From positions 25,982,060 to 26,046,059 of the forward strand of contig NC_135177.1 in assembly GCF_041146795.1 (NCBI RefSeq): DNA of 64,000 nucleotides. Reading direction: 5' to 3'. The DNA comes from Maylandia zebra. Lineage: Eukaryota > Chordata > Actinopteri > Cichliformes > Cichlidae. Below, piece by piece: positions 1 to 10,678 of this stretch. The notes beneath the pieces were generated by a model. That model saw nothing but the letters and a program-made list of their open reading frames with translations, was not told the DNA's origin and ran no database searches. The first letter of the stretch is position 1. Each line of letters starts with the position of its first letter. The position numbers and the translations under genes were made by a program.

Positions 1-102
1 TTGAATGTAAATAGTTATCTTAAACTAAGTTCTCATTGTAGAACGTTCATCATCCCATCATCCTCTTTTTAATAACAAACCTTGATCTGTTTCCATTCAC
101 AG

Positions 103-150
103 GTCTGCATCTTCAATGACTGGATTCAGCAAACCATGGCCAGCTATTAA
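103..150 (+). CDS. Trypsin, last coding exon only (gene enters from the left)
   Basis: This exon encodes VCIFNDWIQQTMASY and a TAA stop, the usual C-terminus of fish trypsin. A pyrimidine-rich stretch ending in CAG precedes it, so bases 1-102 are the end of an intron. Both the exon and the intron end resemble the last intron and exon of the complete trypsin gene at 8811-10569, where the peptide differs by one residue (E for Q). An AATAAA polyadenylation signal follows at 258-263. The catalytic exons lie outside the window, so whether this copy is functional cannot be judged. It is a tandem paralogue of the downstream gene, in the same orientation. Confidence 0.9.
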   Translation, partial: VCIFNDWIQQTMASY

Positions 151-257
151 GTCTGATCCTTCAACTTCTTTCCTACTCTGCTGCAATTCTTCTATCATTT
201 TAACTCCATTGTTGTTGTCGAGTTCTAAACAACTTGCAGTCAGAAGCCACCTAAATC

Positions 258-263
258 AATAAA
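258..263 (+). terminator. Polyadenylation signal of the upstream trypsin gene
   Basis: AATAAA lies 108 bases after the trypsin stop codon. A matching signal lies at a similar distance after the stop of the tandem copy (10673-10678). Confidence 0.75.
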
Positions 264-957
264 GTTATTCACCTTGACTTCCATTTTTTTGCCTTCTGTT
301 TTCCTACAAAACTGTTTTTTTGATATTTAAAATAGTAAAACAAACATTTTACAATCATATTCTGGAATTTAGGAAGTAGGAGAAAGGCAGTTACTTTGTA
401 CATAAATCATCTGAACTGCTGTTACCACTGTCGCAAGACATCATCATCAGTCACTCTTATGGTGTAACTTTACACATGGCCAGAGTTAGAATTAAGACAG
501 AAACCAGCTGTAGTGCATGTACATTCTAGCGAGCACTGCACAGTAATTTATAACAATAGCATCTTATTTACAACAGTAAACCTACTATTAAACCTATTCC
601 TAATACCTAAACAGTACCTTTTCAAAGCTAGGTTAAGAAACTTTATGCAAAAGTATCCCTGCATTAATTCAATTGTTATCTGCTGAAGTAATTATCCATG
701 TGAGGGATAAATCAATATAATCCCTAACCCTATGGTGTCAGAATGTGTGATTTCTGGCTTTTAAAAAATGTTTCCACTGTACTTTATTTTGACATCACAC
801 AGTACACGACATGATTATATGTCAAAAAGAAATATATATAGTCATACTGCCTGTTTTCTAGGTAACTTTGATGTATTTTTTTTTCAGGATATATTTTCAT
901 CTTTAAAATTATAACAAATTAATTTAGTAAGAACCTTTTAAAAAAAACTAAATTATG
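264..957. other. AT-rich intergenic DNA, nothing recognised
   Basis: I see no coding exon, RNA gene or transposon end here. The stretch separates the trypsin 3' end from the first transposon remnant. Confidence 0.6.
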
Positions 958-977
958 TTTGCAAACATAATTTTTGA

Positions 978-1846
978 CCCCTATGAAAAGACCATCGAGG
1001 GAACAGTTCACCCTGCCCGGGATAGGGTTACCGGGGCCCCGCCATGGGGCCAGCCCCGGGGAGGGTGTCTGAGGGCGAGCGTCTGGTGGCCGGGCCCTCG
1101 TCCATGGGGCCCGGCCAGGCACAGCTCGAAAGAGGGACATGGGCCCATCTTCCTGCCGGCTTACCACCCGCAGGACGCACTGTAGGGGTTGGGTGCAATG
1201 TGAGTTGGGCGGCGGCCAGGAGCGGAGGCCCTGGCGGACCGATCCCCAGCTACCAAGACTGGCAATTGGACATGGGATGTGACCTCTCTGGTGGGGAAGA
1301 AGCCTGACCTAGTGCGTGAGGTTGAGAGGTACCCGCTCGATATAGTCGGGCTCACCTCAACGCATGGCCTGGGCTCTGGAACCAGTCTCCTGGAGAGGGG
1401 CTGGACTCTGTCTCAGTCTGGAGTTGCCCCTGGTGAGAGGCATTGGGCTAGGGTGGATATGTTGTTATCCCCTTGGCTTGCTGCTAGTATATTGGGGTTT
1501 CTCCCAGTGGACGAGAGGGTTTGTTCCCTTCGCCTTCGGGTCAGGGAATGGGTCCAGACTGTGGTCTGTGCTTGTGTGCCGAGCGGCAGTTCAGAGTACC
1601 CAGCTTTCTTGTAGTCCCTGAGTGGGGCCTCCTGGGTACTCTTTTGTCCTACTGGGAGACTTCAGTGCTCATGTGGGTAACGACAGCGAGACCTGGAAGG
1701 GCGTGATTGGGAGGAACGGTCTCCCGGATCTGATCCCGAGCGGTGTTTTGTTATTGGACTTCTGTGCAAACCACAGTTTGGCCATAACGAACACCTTGTT
1801 CGAACATAAGAGTGTCCATAAGTGCACATGGCACCAGAAGACTTTA
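978..1846 (+). mobile_element. Rex3-like RTE retrotransposon copy A, 5' part (endonuclease region)
   Basis: Translation gives degenerate versions of the same endonuclease peptides seen in the better copy at 2027-5400, such as [18 protein letters not shown]-like and [20 protein letters not shown]. The left edge is truncated around 975-980 relative to that copy. Several frames are needed, so it is a dead relic. The coding similarity stops exactly at an 8-base duplication (1847-1854) next to a hAT end and resumes at 7273, which shows that this is one LINE copy interrupted by a later insertion. Confidence 0.85.
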
Positions 1847-1854
1847 GGCCATAG
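1847..1854. repeat. hAT target-site duplication, left copy (GGCCATAG)
   Basis: GGCCATAG here and GGCCACAG at 7273-7280 flank the hAT element. They match at 7 of 8 positions. Eight bases is the standard hAT duplication length. Both are part of the interrupted Rex3 coding sequence. Confidence 0.85.
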
Positions 1855-1917
1855 CAGAGGCGGAGCCAGACATTTGAAACACCCGGGGCTTAGCCCTAAA
1901 GGGTAGTATGCATGTGG

Positions 1918-1929
<12 letters not shown>

Positions 1930-1959
<30 letters not shown>
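1930..1959. repeat. Homopolymer of 30 G
   Basis: Nine T residues followed by 30 consecutive G residues, inside the left arm of the hAT element. The length should be treated cautiously, since sequencing and assembly of such tracts is error-prone. Confidence 0.9.
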
Positions 1960-1962
<3 letters not shown>

Positions 1963-2014
1963 GAAATGACTGAAAGATTAATAGGCTCTGTTTTGAGTTT
2001 TGTTCAAAAAAGAA

Positions 2015-2026
2015 TGACTTCATATA
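2015..2026. repeat. Target-site duplication of Rex3 copy B, 3' side (TGACTTCATATA)
   Basis: The same 12 bases occur at 5401-5412, directly flanking the Rex3 element. The perfect match marks a target-primed retrotransposition event into the hAT body. Confidence 0.9.
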
Positions 2027-2046
2027 TCCATCCATCTTCATCCGCT

Positions 2047-3444
2047 TTATCCGGGGCCGGGTCGCGGGGGCAGCAGCCTAAGCAAAGAGGCCCAGGCCTC
2101 CCTCTCCCCAGCCACCTCCTCCAGCTTATCCGGGGGAATACCAAGGCGTTCCCAGGCCAGCCGAGAGATATAATCTCTCCAGCGTGTCCTGGGTCTGCCC
2201 CGGGGCCTCCTCCCGGTGGGACATGCCTGGAACATCTCACCCAGGAGGCGCGCAGGGGGCATCCTTGTCAGATGCCCGAACCACCTCAGCTGGCTCCTTT
2301 CGATGTGGAGCAGCAGCTGCTCTACTCTGAGCCCCTCCCGGATGGCCGAACTTCTCACCCTATCTCTAAGGGAGAGGCCAGCCACCCTTCGGAGGAAGCT
2401 CATTTCTGCCGCTTGTATCCGCGATCTCGTTCTTTCGGTCACTACCCACAGCTCGTGGCCATAGGTGAGGGTAGGGACGTAGATCGACCGGTAAATTGAG
2501 AGCGTCGCTTTTACACTCAGCTCCCTCGTCACCACGACGGACCGGTGCAGCATCCGCATTACTGCAGCTGCAGCCCCAATCCGTCTGTCGATCTCCGGCT
2601 CCCTTCTCCCATCACTCGAGAACAAGACCCCGAGATACTTGAACTCCTCCACTTGGGGCAGGAACTCATCCCCGACCCGGAGTGGGCACTCCACCCTTTT
2701 CCGGCTGAGAACCATGGCCTCAGATTTGGAGGTGCTGATCCTCATTCCCGCTGCTTCACACTCGGCTGAGAACCGTTCCAGTGCGAGCTGGAGGCCCTCA
2801 CCCGATGAAGCCAACAGAACCACATCGTCTGCAAAAATCAGAGATGAGATTCTGAGGCCACCAAAGCGAAAGCCCTCAGCCACTTGGCTGCGCCTAGAAA
2901 TCCTGTCCATAAAAATTATGAACAGAACCGGAGACAAAGGGCAGCCCTGGCGGAGCCCATCACCCACCGGGAACGAGTCCGACTTATTGCCGGCAATGCG
3001 AACCAAGCTCTTGCAACGGTTATATAGGGATCGAATGGCCCGTAGCAATGGGCCAGACACCCCATATTCCCGCAACACCTCCCACAGGACACCCCGAGGG
3101 ACACGGTCGAATGCCTTCTCCAAGTCCACAAAACACATGTAGACTGGTTGGGCAAACTCCCATGCACCCTCAAGTATCCTGGAGAGGATAAAGAGCTGGT
3201 CCAGTGTTCCGCGACCAGGACGAAAACCGCATTGTTCCTCCTGTATCCGAGGTTCGACTAACGGACAAACTCTCCTTTCCAGCACCCTGGCATAGACTTT
3301 CCCAGGGAGGCTGAGGAGTGTGATCCCCCTGTAGTTGGAACACACCCTCCGGTCCCCCTTCTTAAAGATGGGGACCACCACCCCGGTCTGCCAGTCCACA
3401 GGTACTGCCCCTGATCTCCACGCAACATTGCAGAGGCGTGTCAA
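2047..3444 (-). pseudogene. Rex3 reverse transcriptase domain (part of broken polyprotein)
   Basis: The open stretch of 465 residues contains the RT motifs in order: CFVDLEKAFDRVPR (motif A with catalytic Asp), GLRQGCPLSPVLF (motif B) and FADDVVLLA (motif C, the catalytic Asp pair). A C-terminal block ends in RRPRGRPRTRW followed by a proline-rich terminus. The upstream frame is displaced: the preceding coding segments lie in other frames at 3474-3698 and 3667-3897, so at least two frameshifts separate RT from endonuclease. It synthesises cDNA at the nicked target in active relatives. This copy cannot make a full polyprotein. Confidence 0.9.
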
Positions 3445-3829
3445 CCAGGACAGCCCTACAACGTCCAGAGCCTTCAGGAACTCGGGGCGGACCTCATCAA
3501 CACCAGGGGCTCTGCCACCAAGGAGTTGTTTAACTGCCTCAGTGACCTCGCCCCCGGAATTGGCGGGTCATTCCCCTCATCCCCAGACTCTGCTTCCTCC
3601 TCGGAAGACGTGTCAGTGGGATTAAGGAGGTCCTCGAAGTATTCCTTCCACCGCCCGACAATTTTCTCAGTCGACGTCAGCAGCGCTCCCGCCAGCACTA
3701 TACACAGTGCAGGTAGAGCACCGCTTTCCCCTCCTGAGACGTCTGACGGTTTGCCAGAATCTCTTCGAGGCAGTCCGAAAGTCTTTTTCTATGGCCTCTC
3801 CGAACTCCTCCCACACCCGAGTTTTTGCT

Positions 3830-4579
3830 TCAGCCACTGCCCGAGCCGCATTCCGGCTTGGCCTGTCGATACCTGTCGGCTGCCTCCGGAGTCCCACAGG
3901 CTAACCAAGCCTGATAGGACTCCTTCTTCAGCCTGGTGGCTCCCTTCACCTCTGGTGTCCACCATTTGGTTCGGGGATTACCACCACGGCAGGCACCAAC
4001 CACCTTGCGGCCGCAGCTCAATGCAGCAGCTTCGGCAATGGAGACGCTGAACATGGTCCATTCAGACTCAATGTCCCCAGTCTCCCTCGGAATGCTGTTG
4101 AAGCTCTGCCGGAGGTGTGCGTTGAAGATCTCGCAGACTGGGGCCTCTGCTAGACGTTCCCAGCACACCCTCACTACGCGTTTAGGTGCACCAGGTCTGT
4201 CCAGCGTCCTCCCCCGCCACCTGATCCAACTCACCACCAGGTGGTGATCAGTTGACAGCTCAGCCCCTCTCTTTACCCGAGTGTCCAGAACATATGGTCG
4301 CAGGTCTGCTGATACGATTACAAAATCGATCATCGACCTACAGCCTAGAGCGTCCTGGTGCCACGTGCACTTATGGACACTCTTATGTTCGAACAGGGTG
4401 TTCGTTATGGCCAAACTGTGATTAGCACAGAAGTCCAATAACAAAGCACCGCTCGGGTTCAGATCAGGGAGGCCGTTCCTCCCAATCACGCCCCTCCAGG
4501 TCTCGCTGTCATTACCCACGTGAGCATTGAAGTCTCCCAGCAGGACAACAGAGTCTCCAGGTGGAGCACCCTCCAGCAC
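3830..4579 (-). pseudogene. Rex3 endonuclease, C-terminal half, and linker
   Basis: The segment carries GDFNAHVG and, further on, [13 protein letters not shown], which correspond to the conserved Asp/Asn and SDH motifs of the exonuclease-endonuclease-phosphatase fold. It is separated from the N-terminal half by a 25-base C run on the plus strand at 4579-4603, which shifts the frame. The segment ends where the reading frame shifts again before the RT-side linker. Confidence 0.85.
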
Positions 4580-4603
4580 CCCCCCCCCCCCCCCCCCCCC
4601 CCC
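4579..4603. repeat. 25-C homopolymer inside the Rex3 endonuclease (poly-G in sense)
   Basis: The run sits between codons for the peptides FLESLGG and [11 protein letters not shown]. The plus-strand Rex3 copy A has no such run at the homologous place (about 1617-1640), so the tract looks like an expansion in copy B that destroyed the frame. Confidence 0.85.
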
Positions 4604-5241
4604 AGGGACTCTAAGAAGGCTGGGTACTCTGAACTGCCACTCGGCGCATAAGCGCAGATGACAGTCAGGACCCGTTCCCCGACCCTAAGGCGCAGGGAAC
4701 AAACCCTCTCGTCCACCGGGAAAAACCCCAACATACCGGCAGCAAGCCGAGGGGATATTAGAATACCCACCCCAGCCCGCCGCCTCTCACCAGGGGCAAC
4801 TCCAGACTGTGACAGAGTCCAGCCCCTCTCCAGGAGACTGGTTCCAGAGCCCAAGCCATGTGTAGAGGTGAGCCCGACTATATCTAGCCGGTACCTCTCA
4901 ACCTCACGCACTAACTCAGGCTCCTTCCCCACCAGAGAGGTGATATTCCATGTCCCTATTGCCAGTCTTGGCAGCCGGGGGTCAGTCCGCCAGGGCCTCC
5001 GCTCCTGGCCGCCACCCGACACACAATGCACCCGACCCCTATGGCGCCTCCTGCGGGTGGTGGGCCTGCGGGAGGATGGGCCCATGTCTCCTCTTTGGGC
5101 TGTGCCCGGCCGGGCCCCATGGACTAAGGCCCAGCCACCAGACGCTCGCCCTCGGGCACCCTCCCCGGGCCTGGCTCCAGGGCGGGGCCCCGGTAACCCT
5201 ATCCCGGGCAGGGTAAACTGTTCCCTCGGTGTCCTTTTCAT
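4604..5241 (-). pseudogene. Rex3 endonuclease, N-terminal half
   Basis: The open frame begins with an arginine-, glycine- and proline-rich leader and then shows LAIGTWNITSLVGKEPELV, the first endonuclease motif with its Asn, followed by a region ending in [20 protein letters not shown]. It corresponds to the first half of the endonuclease that nicks target DNA. The frame runs into the poly-G tract. Confidence 0.85.
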
Positions 5242-5400
5242 AAGGGTCTTATGAATCGCTCTTTGTCTGGTCCCTCACCCAGGGCCAATTTGCCATGGGA
5301 GACCCTACCAGGGGGCAAAAGCCCCCAGACAACATAGCCCCTGGGATCCCTGGGACACACAAACCCCTCCACCACGATAAGGTAGCGATTCAAGGAGGGG

Positions 5401-5412
5401 TGACTTCATATA
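5401..5412. repeat. Target-site duplication of Rex3 copy B, 5' side
   Basis: TGACTTCATATA, identical to 2015-2026 on the other side of the element. Confidence 0.9.
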
Positions 5413-5979
5413 GGGAAAAATATATATCACATGTGCAGGACACCTTAAACTAGTGTTTTAATTAAGCCACAAGGCAGAACAAAGTCGGGGCTGTATCAAG
5501 ACACGAGGACTAAACCCCAATTCAACCAGACCCAGAACTGATCCGGAATTAAAACAGGACTGCAACAGTTCAAAATCAGGACTACTTAGGATTTAACCAA
5601 GACAGAACCAGAATCAGAACTAGATGATAGTAGCGCTAAAAATCATCATAGACCTGCACTACACTTATTTTTTAATTCTACCAAAGAACACTATTTAGAT
5701 TGAGAAAACTTTATATAATTATTTAGCCTTGTTGTGCAAACAAGCCTGCATAACTTAATAAATATAGAATTTGAAAAATAGCAAACCTAAAAAGAAACAC
5801 TAGGTACGAGATACATGAGTACCTATGATACGGTGATACTTTTGGTAAACAACCATTTGACTAACATGTGTGTCTCACCTGCTCTTGTTCCATCTCTGTT
5901 CTGTCCTCGTTCTCCATCTCCCTCTCTGTCCCTCTCTGTTCCTCTCTCTCCCTCTTTGTGCTGACAATCATCAAATATA

Positions 5980-6581
5980 CAGTTGAAACCAGATATTTAT
6001 GTACTCTTCAGATCAAAACACAAACACTTTTTTAATTGTAACATCAAATCAGACTAAATGTTTTTTTTTTAGATTGATAAATATAAAAAACATATTTGTT
6101 AACTTGAAGAGTAAAGAGAGAAACTATCTGTATTTCTTAATTGCAAATGGCACCAAATTGTATTCAAACTTGAGCCACACTTATGGAGCTCCACAGTTCT
6201 TTTCCTGGTGTTTTGATTGATATCTCTTAATTTTCCCATTTCAAAGAAACAGGCTCTGTGTTTTGCCTTATATGCATCCACAGCTGTGCCACCAATTTAC
6301 TCACATGGACTCTACTAACCTATCAGAAGCTTCTTCAGCTCAGAATGGAATCGCCTGCAGTTTTCTTATTAATTAACAATAAACTTAGTGTATATGTGCT
6401 CCTAAATTTGATCAAAGTGATAAAAAATAGAAGCTCTGTCTCTCTTTATTCTGACATTTAACTAATTCAAAAGATATTTCAATATTTATCTAAAACAAAA
6501 GTTTACTCTAAATTGATGTTGTACAGTAAAAATGTTTTATGTTTTCTCCCTAAAGTGTATGTAAATATCTGGTTACAAATG
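5980..6581 (-). mobile_element. Tc1-like transposon relic (Sleeping Beauty type)
   Basis: The left edge reads TACAGTTGAAACCAGATATT and the right edge is its degraded reverse complement (AATATCTGGTTACAAATG), typical of fish Tc1 ends that adjoin TA. On the minus strand, from about 6239, a decayed peptide MGKLRDINQNTRKRTVELHK resembles the N-terminal DNA-binding region of Tc1 transposases. Only about 600 bp remain and the catalytic domain is gone. The relic lies inside the hAT element. Confidence 0.75.
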
Positions 6582-7272
6582 TGAATATCCTGCTGTGTGC
6601 TGAAATCCCTCTTGTTTTGCATAGAAATATACTGAACAACATACAAAGCATAATATATAAAATAACATTTACCTGAGTTTTTTCTTTGAAAGAACCCTCT
6701 AATGTCCATTCTTATATTTCAGTACATAACTGAAACCGATTTAGTCGGGGAGGGTAAGAACTGAAAATATGAAATAAACATAAGACTCTATTAAAAAAAA
6801 ATAGCATTTGTTCGGCTTTTCATTTCGCCATTTGTTGATTCACTTGAAGAGCAAGTAACGTAATATTGGTCAAGTGATCAGTTTGATATCAATCTTTCGT
6901 GATTCACCGTCATATTTACATTATTTGTACGGTATGAATGGTTTGCTTTGGTACCTGGTCAAACTTAAGCTCCCCTTAGTATGGCTGGCTCCGTTTCTCC
7001 AACAGCGCACTCACAGGCGGCAGCTGCCCCGCCCCCTCGCTCAGTCGCTTAGTGCCTGAGCTCGGATCATACCAATATCAGGGGGGATTCACGCACAGTC
7101 GTAAATTCCCACAGTGTGCACTATGTGCTTCGAATATTGTGTGTACTTTTTGTTTTATACAGTTGTCAGCCAGACATCTAACTATGAAAAAATTACACTC
7201 CAAAAGACCCCGGGCTTCTGACAAAACAACCCGGGCTTAAGCCCAGTAAGCCACCCCCACGCTCCGCCCCTG
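6582..7272. other. Right arm of the hAT element, no clear gene
   Basis: This arm is mostly AT-rich, with a GC-rich block around 6990-7060 and palindromic GGGCTTAAGCCC near the terminus. No transposase motif is recognisable. Confidence 0.55.
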
Positions 7273-7280
7273 GGCCACAG
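7273..7280. repeat. hAT target-site duplication, right copy (GGCCACAG)
   Basis: Matches GGCCATAG at 1847-1854 with one substitution. The Rex3 copy A coding sequence continues directly from here. Confidence 0.85.
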
Positions 7281-7706
7281 GTCGATGATCGATTTTGTAA
7301 TCGTATCACCAGACCTGAGGCCATATGTTTTGGACACTCGGGTAAAGAGAGGGGCTGAGCTGTCAACTGATCACCACCTGGTGGTGAGTTGGATCAGGTG
7401 GCGAGGGAGGACGCTGGACAGACCTGGCGCACCCAAACGTACAGTGAGGGTGTGCTGGGAACGTCTAGCAGAGGTCCCGATCCGCAAGATCTTCAAAGCA
7501 CACCTCCTGCAGAGCTTCAACAGCATTCCAAGGGAGACTGGAGACATTGAGTCCGAATGGACCACGTGCATCACCTCCATTGCCGAAGCCGCTGCACGGA
7601 GCTGCAGCCGCAAGGTAGTTGGTGCCTGTCGTGGTGGTAACCCCCGGACCAAATGGTGGACACCTGAGGTGAGGGGAGCGATCAAGGTGAAGGAGTCCTA
7701 CCGTTT
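7281..7706 (+). mobile_element. Rex3-like RTE copy A, continuation after the hAT insertion
   Basis: The frame reads [20 protein letters not shown] and then [13 protein letters not shown], continuing the endonuclease from the place where 978-1846 stopped. Similarity to copy B ends around 7702 at a GAGTCCTA position, after which the sequence is lysine-rich AT DNA. The RT half is absent, so copy A is truncated on its 3' side as well as its 5' side. A LINE that lost its 3' end after insertion implies a secondary deletion. Confidence 0.85.
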
Positions 7707-8343
7707 AAAAGCAAAAAGCAAAACAAAAAAACCCCAAAAGAACAAAAAAAGAAAAGAAAAAATAGTTAAAGTAAAAAAACAAAGAGGCCTAAAATTAAAA
7801 AAGAAAGAATACTTTATACATATAATATTCACTGTCAACTTATTTTTTGCTCATGGCAGCCTCAATGTCCATTTGTGACTTTAGTTTCTAGGTCATAGGT
7901 GCTGAGAAGTACACAGCTGTGTCCATTTCTCCTGCTTATCCAGTCACAAATATCTAAATATAGAGGTTATATTTACCTCTATAACCTGACCAAACACATG
8001 CACACAAATTTCTGAGAACACAAGCTAACTTTTTATTTCATGTCTATGTTTTTTTTAAACCAAAATCTAAGTGTATAAGTGTGTTTTGTTACATTGGAAA
8101 GCCACACGAGTACAATATACACATTATTAGGATTTTCTCAGATAAAACTGAAATGCTAGAATGCTCTCCAGTTATTAGTTATTAAAATTACCAGTTATTA
8201 TTGTCATAATATATTGACTGGATTGAAACAATTGATATCAAACAGTAATATATTACTCCAAGAAAATGAACAATTATATGTTAAACTATATCAAATTAAA
8301 GTTTTCCTGATATCATAAAACAAAACAATACAATAGTTTACCA
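7707..8343. other. AT-rich intergenic DNA
   Basis: The first part (7707-7810) is an A-rich stretch that gives an artificial lysine-rich reading frame. I see no gene, tRNA or transposon end in the rest. Confidence 0.55.
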
Positions 8344-8560
8344 GGGGCAGGGATAGCTCAGTAGGTAGAGTGGTGGCCTCATGATCGTGAGGTTAGGGTT
8401 CGAATCCACTGAATCGCTACCCTGACGTACACCTGAGCAAGGTACTGTCCCTACACACTGCTCCCTGGGTGCCCAATGGCTGCCCGCTGCCTCACTGATG
8501 AATGGGTTAAATGCGAAGAGTAATTTCCCCACGGGGATCAATAAAGTATACGTTATTGTT
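8344..8560 (+). repeat. tRNA-derived SINE
   Basis: The head resembles a tRNA with an A box (TAGCTCAGTAGGTAGAG) and a B box (GGTTCGAATCC), so it would be read by RNA polymerase III. It is followed by an unrelated body and a 3' tail reading ATTTCCCCACGGGGATCAAT, then short ATT repeats. Such tails are typical of fish SINEs that borrow an L2-type LINE machinery. It sits about 400 bp upstream of the trypsin promoter. Confidence 0.75.
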
Positions 8561-8711
8561 ATTATTATTAATTAAAATATAGACTGATATAGTTATACTA
8601 AAGAATAATGTATTTATGTACATAATTTATAGCAAGATTTTAAAAAGAAAGCCATTCCAATGTAAATCTGGTCTCCAACCCAACGACCCACCAAAGAGAT
8701 TGGCTCCTCAC

Positions 8712-8764
8712 TGACCAATAGCATTGCTCAGAGAGCTGGGCAGCTCTCTCTGTGGATATAAATT
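8712..8764 (+). promoter_or_regulatory. Trypsin core promoter (CCAAT and TATA boxes)
   Basis: A CCAAT motif (GACCAATAGC) is at 8712-8721 and a TATA box (GATATAAATT) at 8755-8764, about 47 bases before the start codon. This compact layout fits a strongly expressed pancreatic enzyme gene. Transcription would start near 8785-8795. Confidence 0.7.
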
Positions 8765-8810
8765 AGAGCTCCAGGTGAAGTCCTCTCATCTAAAGGATCA
8801 CTCAGCAATC

Positions 8811-10569
<1,759 letters not shown>

Positions 10570-10672
10570 GTCTGATCCTTCAATCATCACCTTACTCCAC
10601 TGAATTTAGTTTTTTACCAGTTTAACTCTACTCTGTTGTAGAGTTCTGGTGCAGTCAGTTTTCATGTAAATC

Positions 10673-10678
10673 AATAAA
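10673..10678 (+). terminator. Polyadenylation signal of the complete trypsin gene
   Basis: AATAAA follows the stop codon by about 104 bases. Confidence 0.75.

Larger units (their letters stand above)
2027..5400 (-). mobile_element. Rex3: Full-length Rex3-like RTE retrotransposon, copy B
   Basis: This 3374-bp element is flanked by perfect 12-base duplications. On the minus strand it encodes an apurinic-type endonuclease and then a reverse transcriptase, and ends only about 20 bases after the stop with a short GGAT/GATG-type tail. A very short 3' UTR with GATG-like repeats is characteristic of Rex3 in the RTE clade. I assign the family from memory of the protein motifs and the tail. The 5' leader lies at about 5242-5400. 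The reading frame is broken in several places, so the copy is inactive, but its completeness and perfect duplications suggest it is fairly young. Confidence 0.88.
1855..7272. mobile_element. hAT DNA transposon carrying nested insertions
   Basis: The left end starts CAGAGGCGGAGC and the right end finishes GCTCCGCCCCTG, an inverted repeat with one mismatch over 12 bases. Eight-base duplications flank the element, as expected for hAT. Of the 5.4 kb, 3.4 kb is the inserted Rex3 copy B and about 0.6 kb is a Tc1 relic, so the hAT body itself is about 1.4 kb. Inside both ends are GC-rich palindromic blocks around CCCGGGGCTTAG (left) and GGGCTTAAGCCC (right). I recognise no hAT transposase domain in the body, so it is probably a non-autonomous derivative, and its orientation is undetermined. 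Confidence 0.85.

Noticed and set aside
2047-3625. Plus-strand open frames opposite the Rex3 reverse transcriptase
   Set aside because: They mirror the conserved minus-strand RT and contain no domain; they are shadows.
7695-7878. Lysine-rich C-terminus of a frame starting in Rex3 copy A
   Set aside because: The frame leaves the LINE at 7702 and passes into A-rich DNA; composition alone creates the lysines.
8344-8415. A possible genuine tRNA gene
   Set aside because: A and B boxes are present, but the sequence continues into a SINE body and tail, and the acceptor stem does not close. It is a SINE head.
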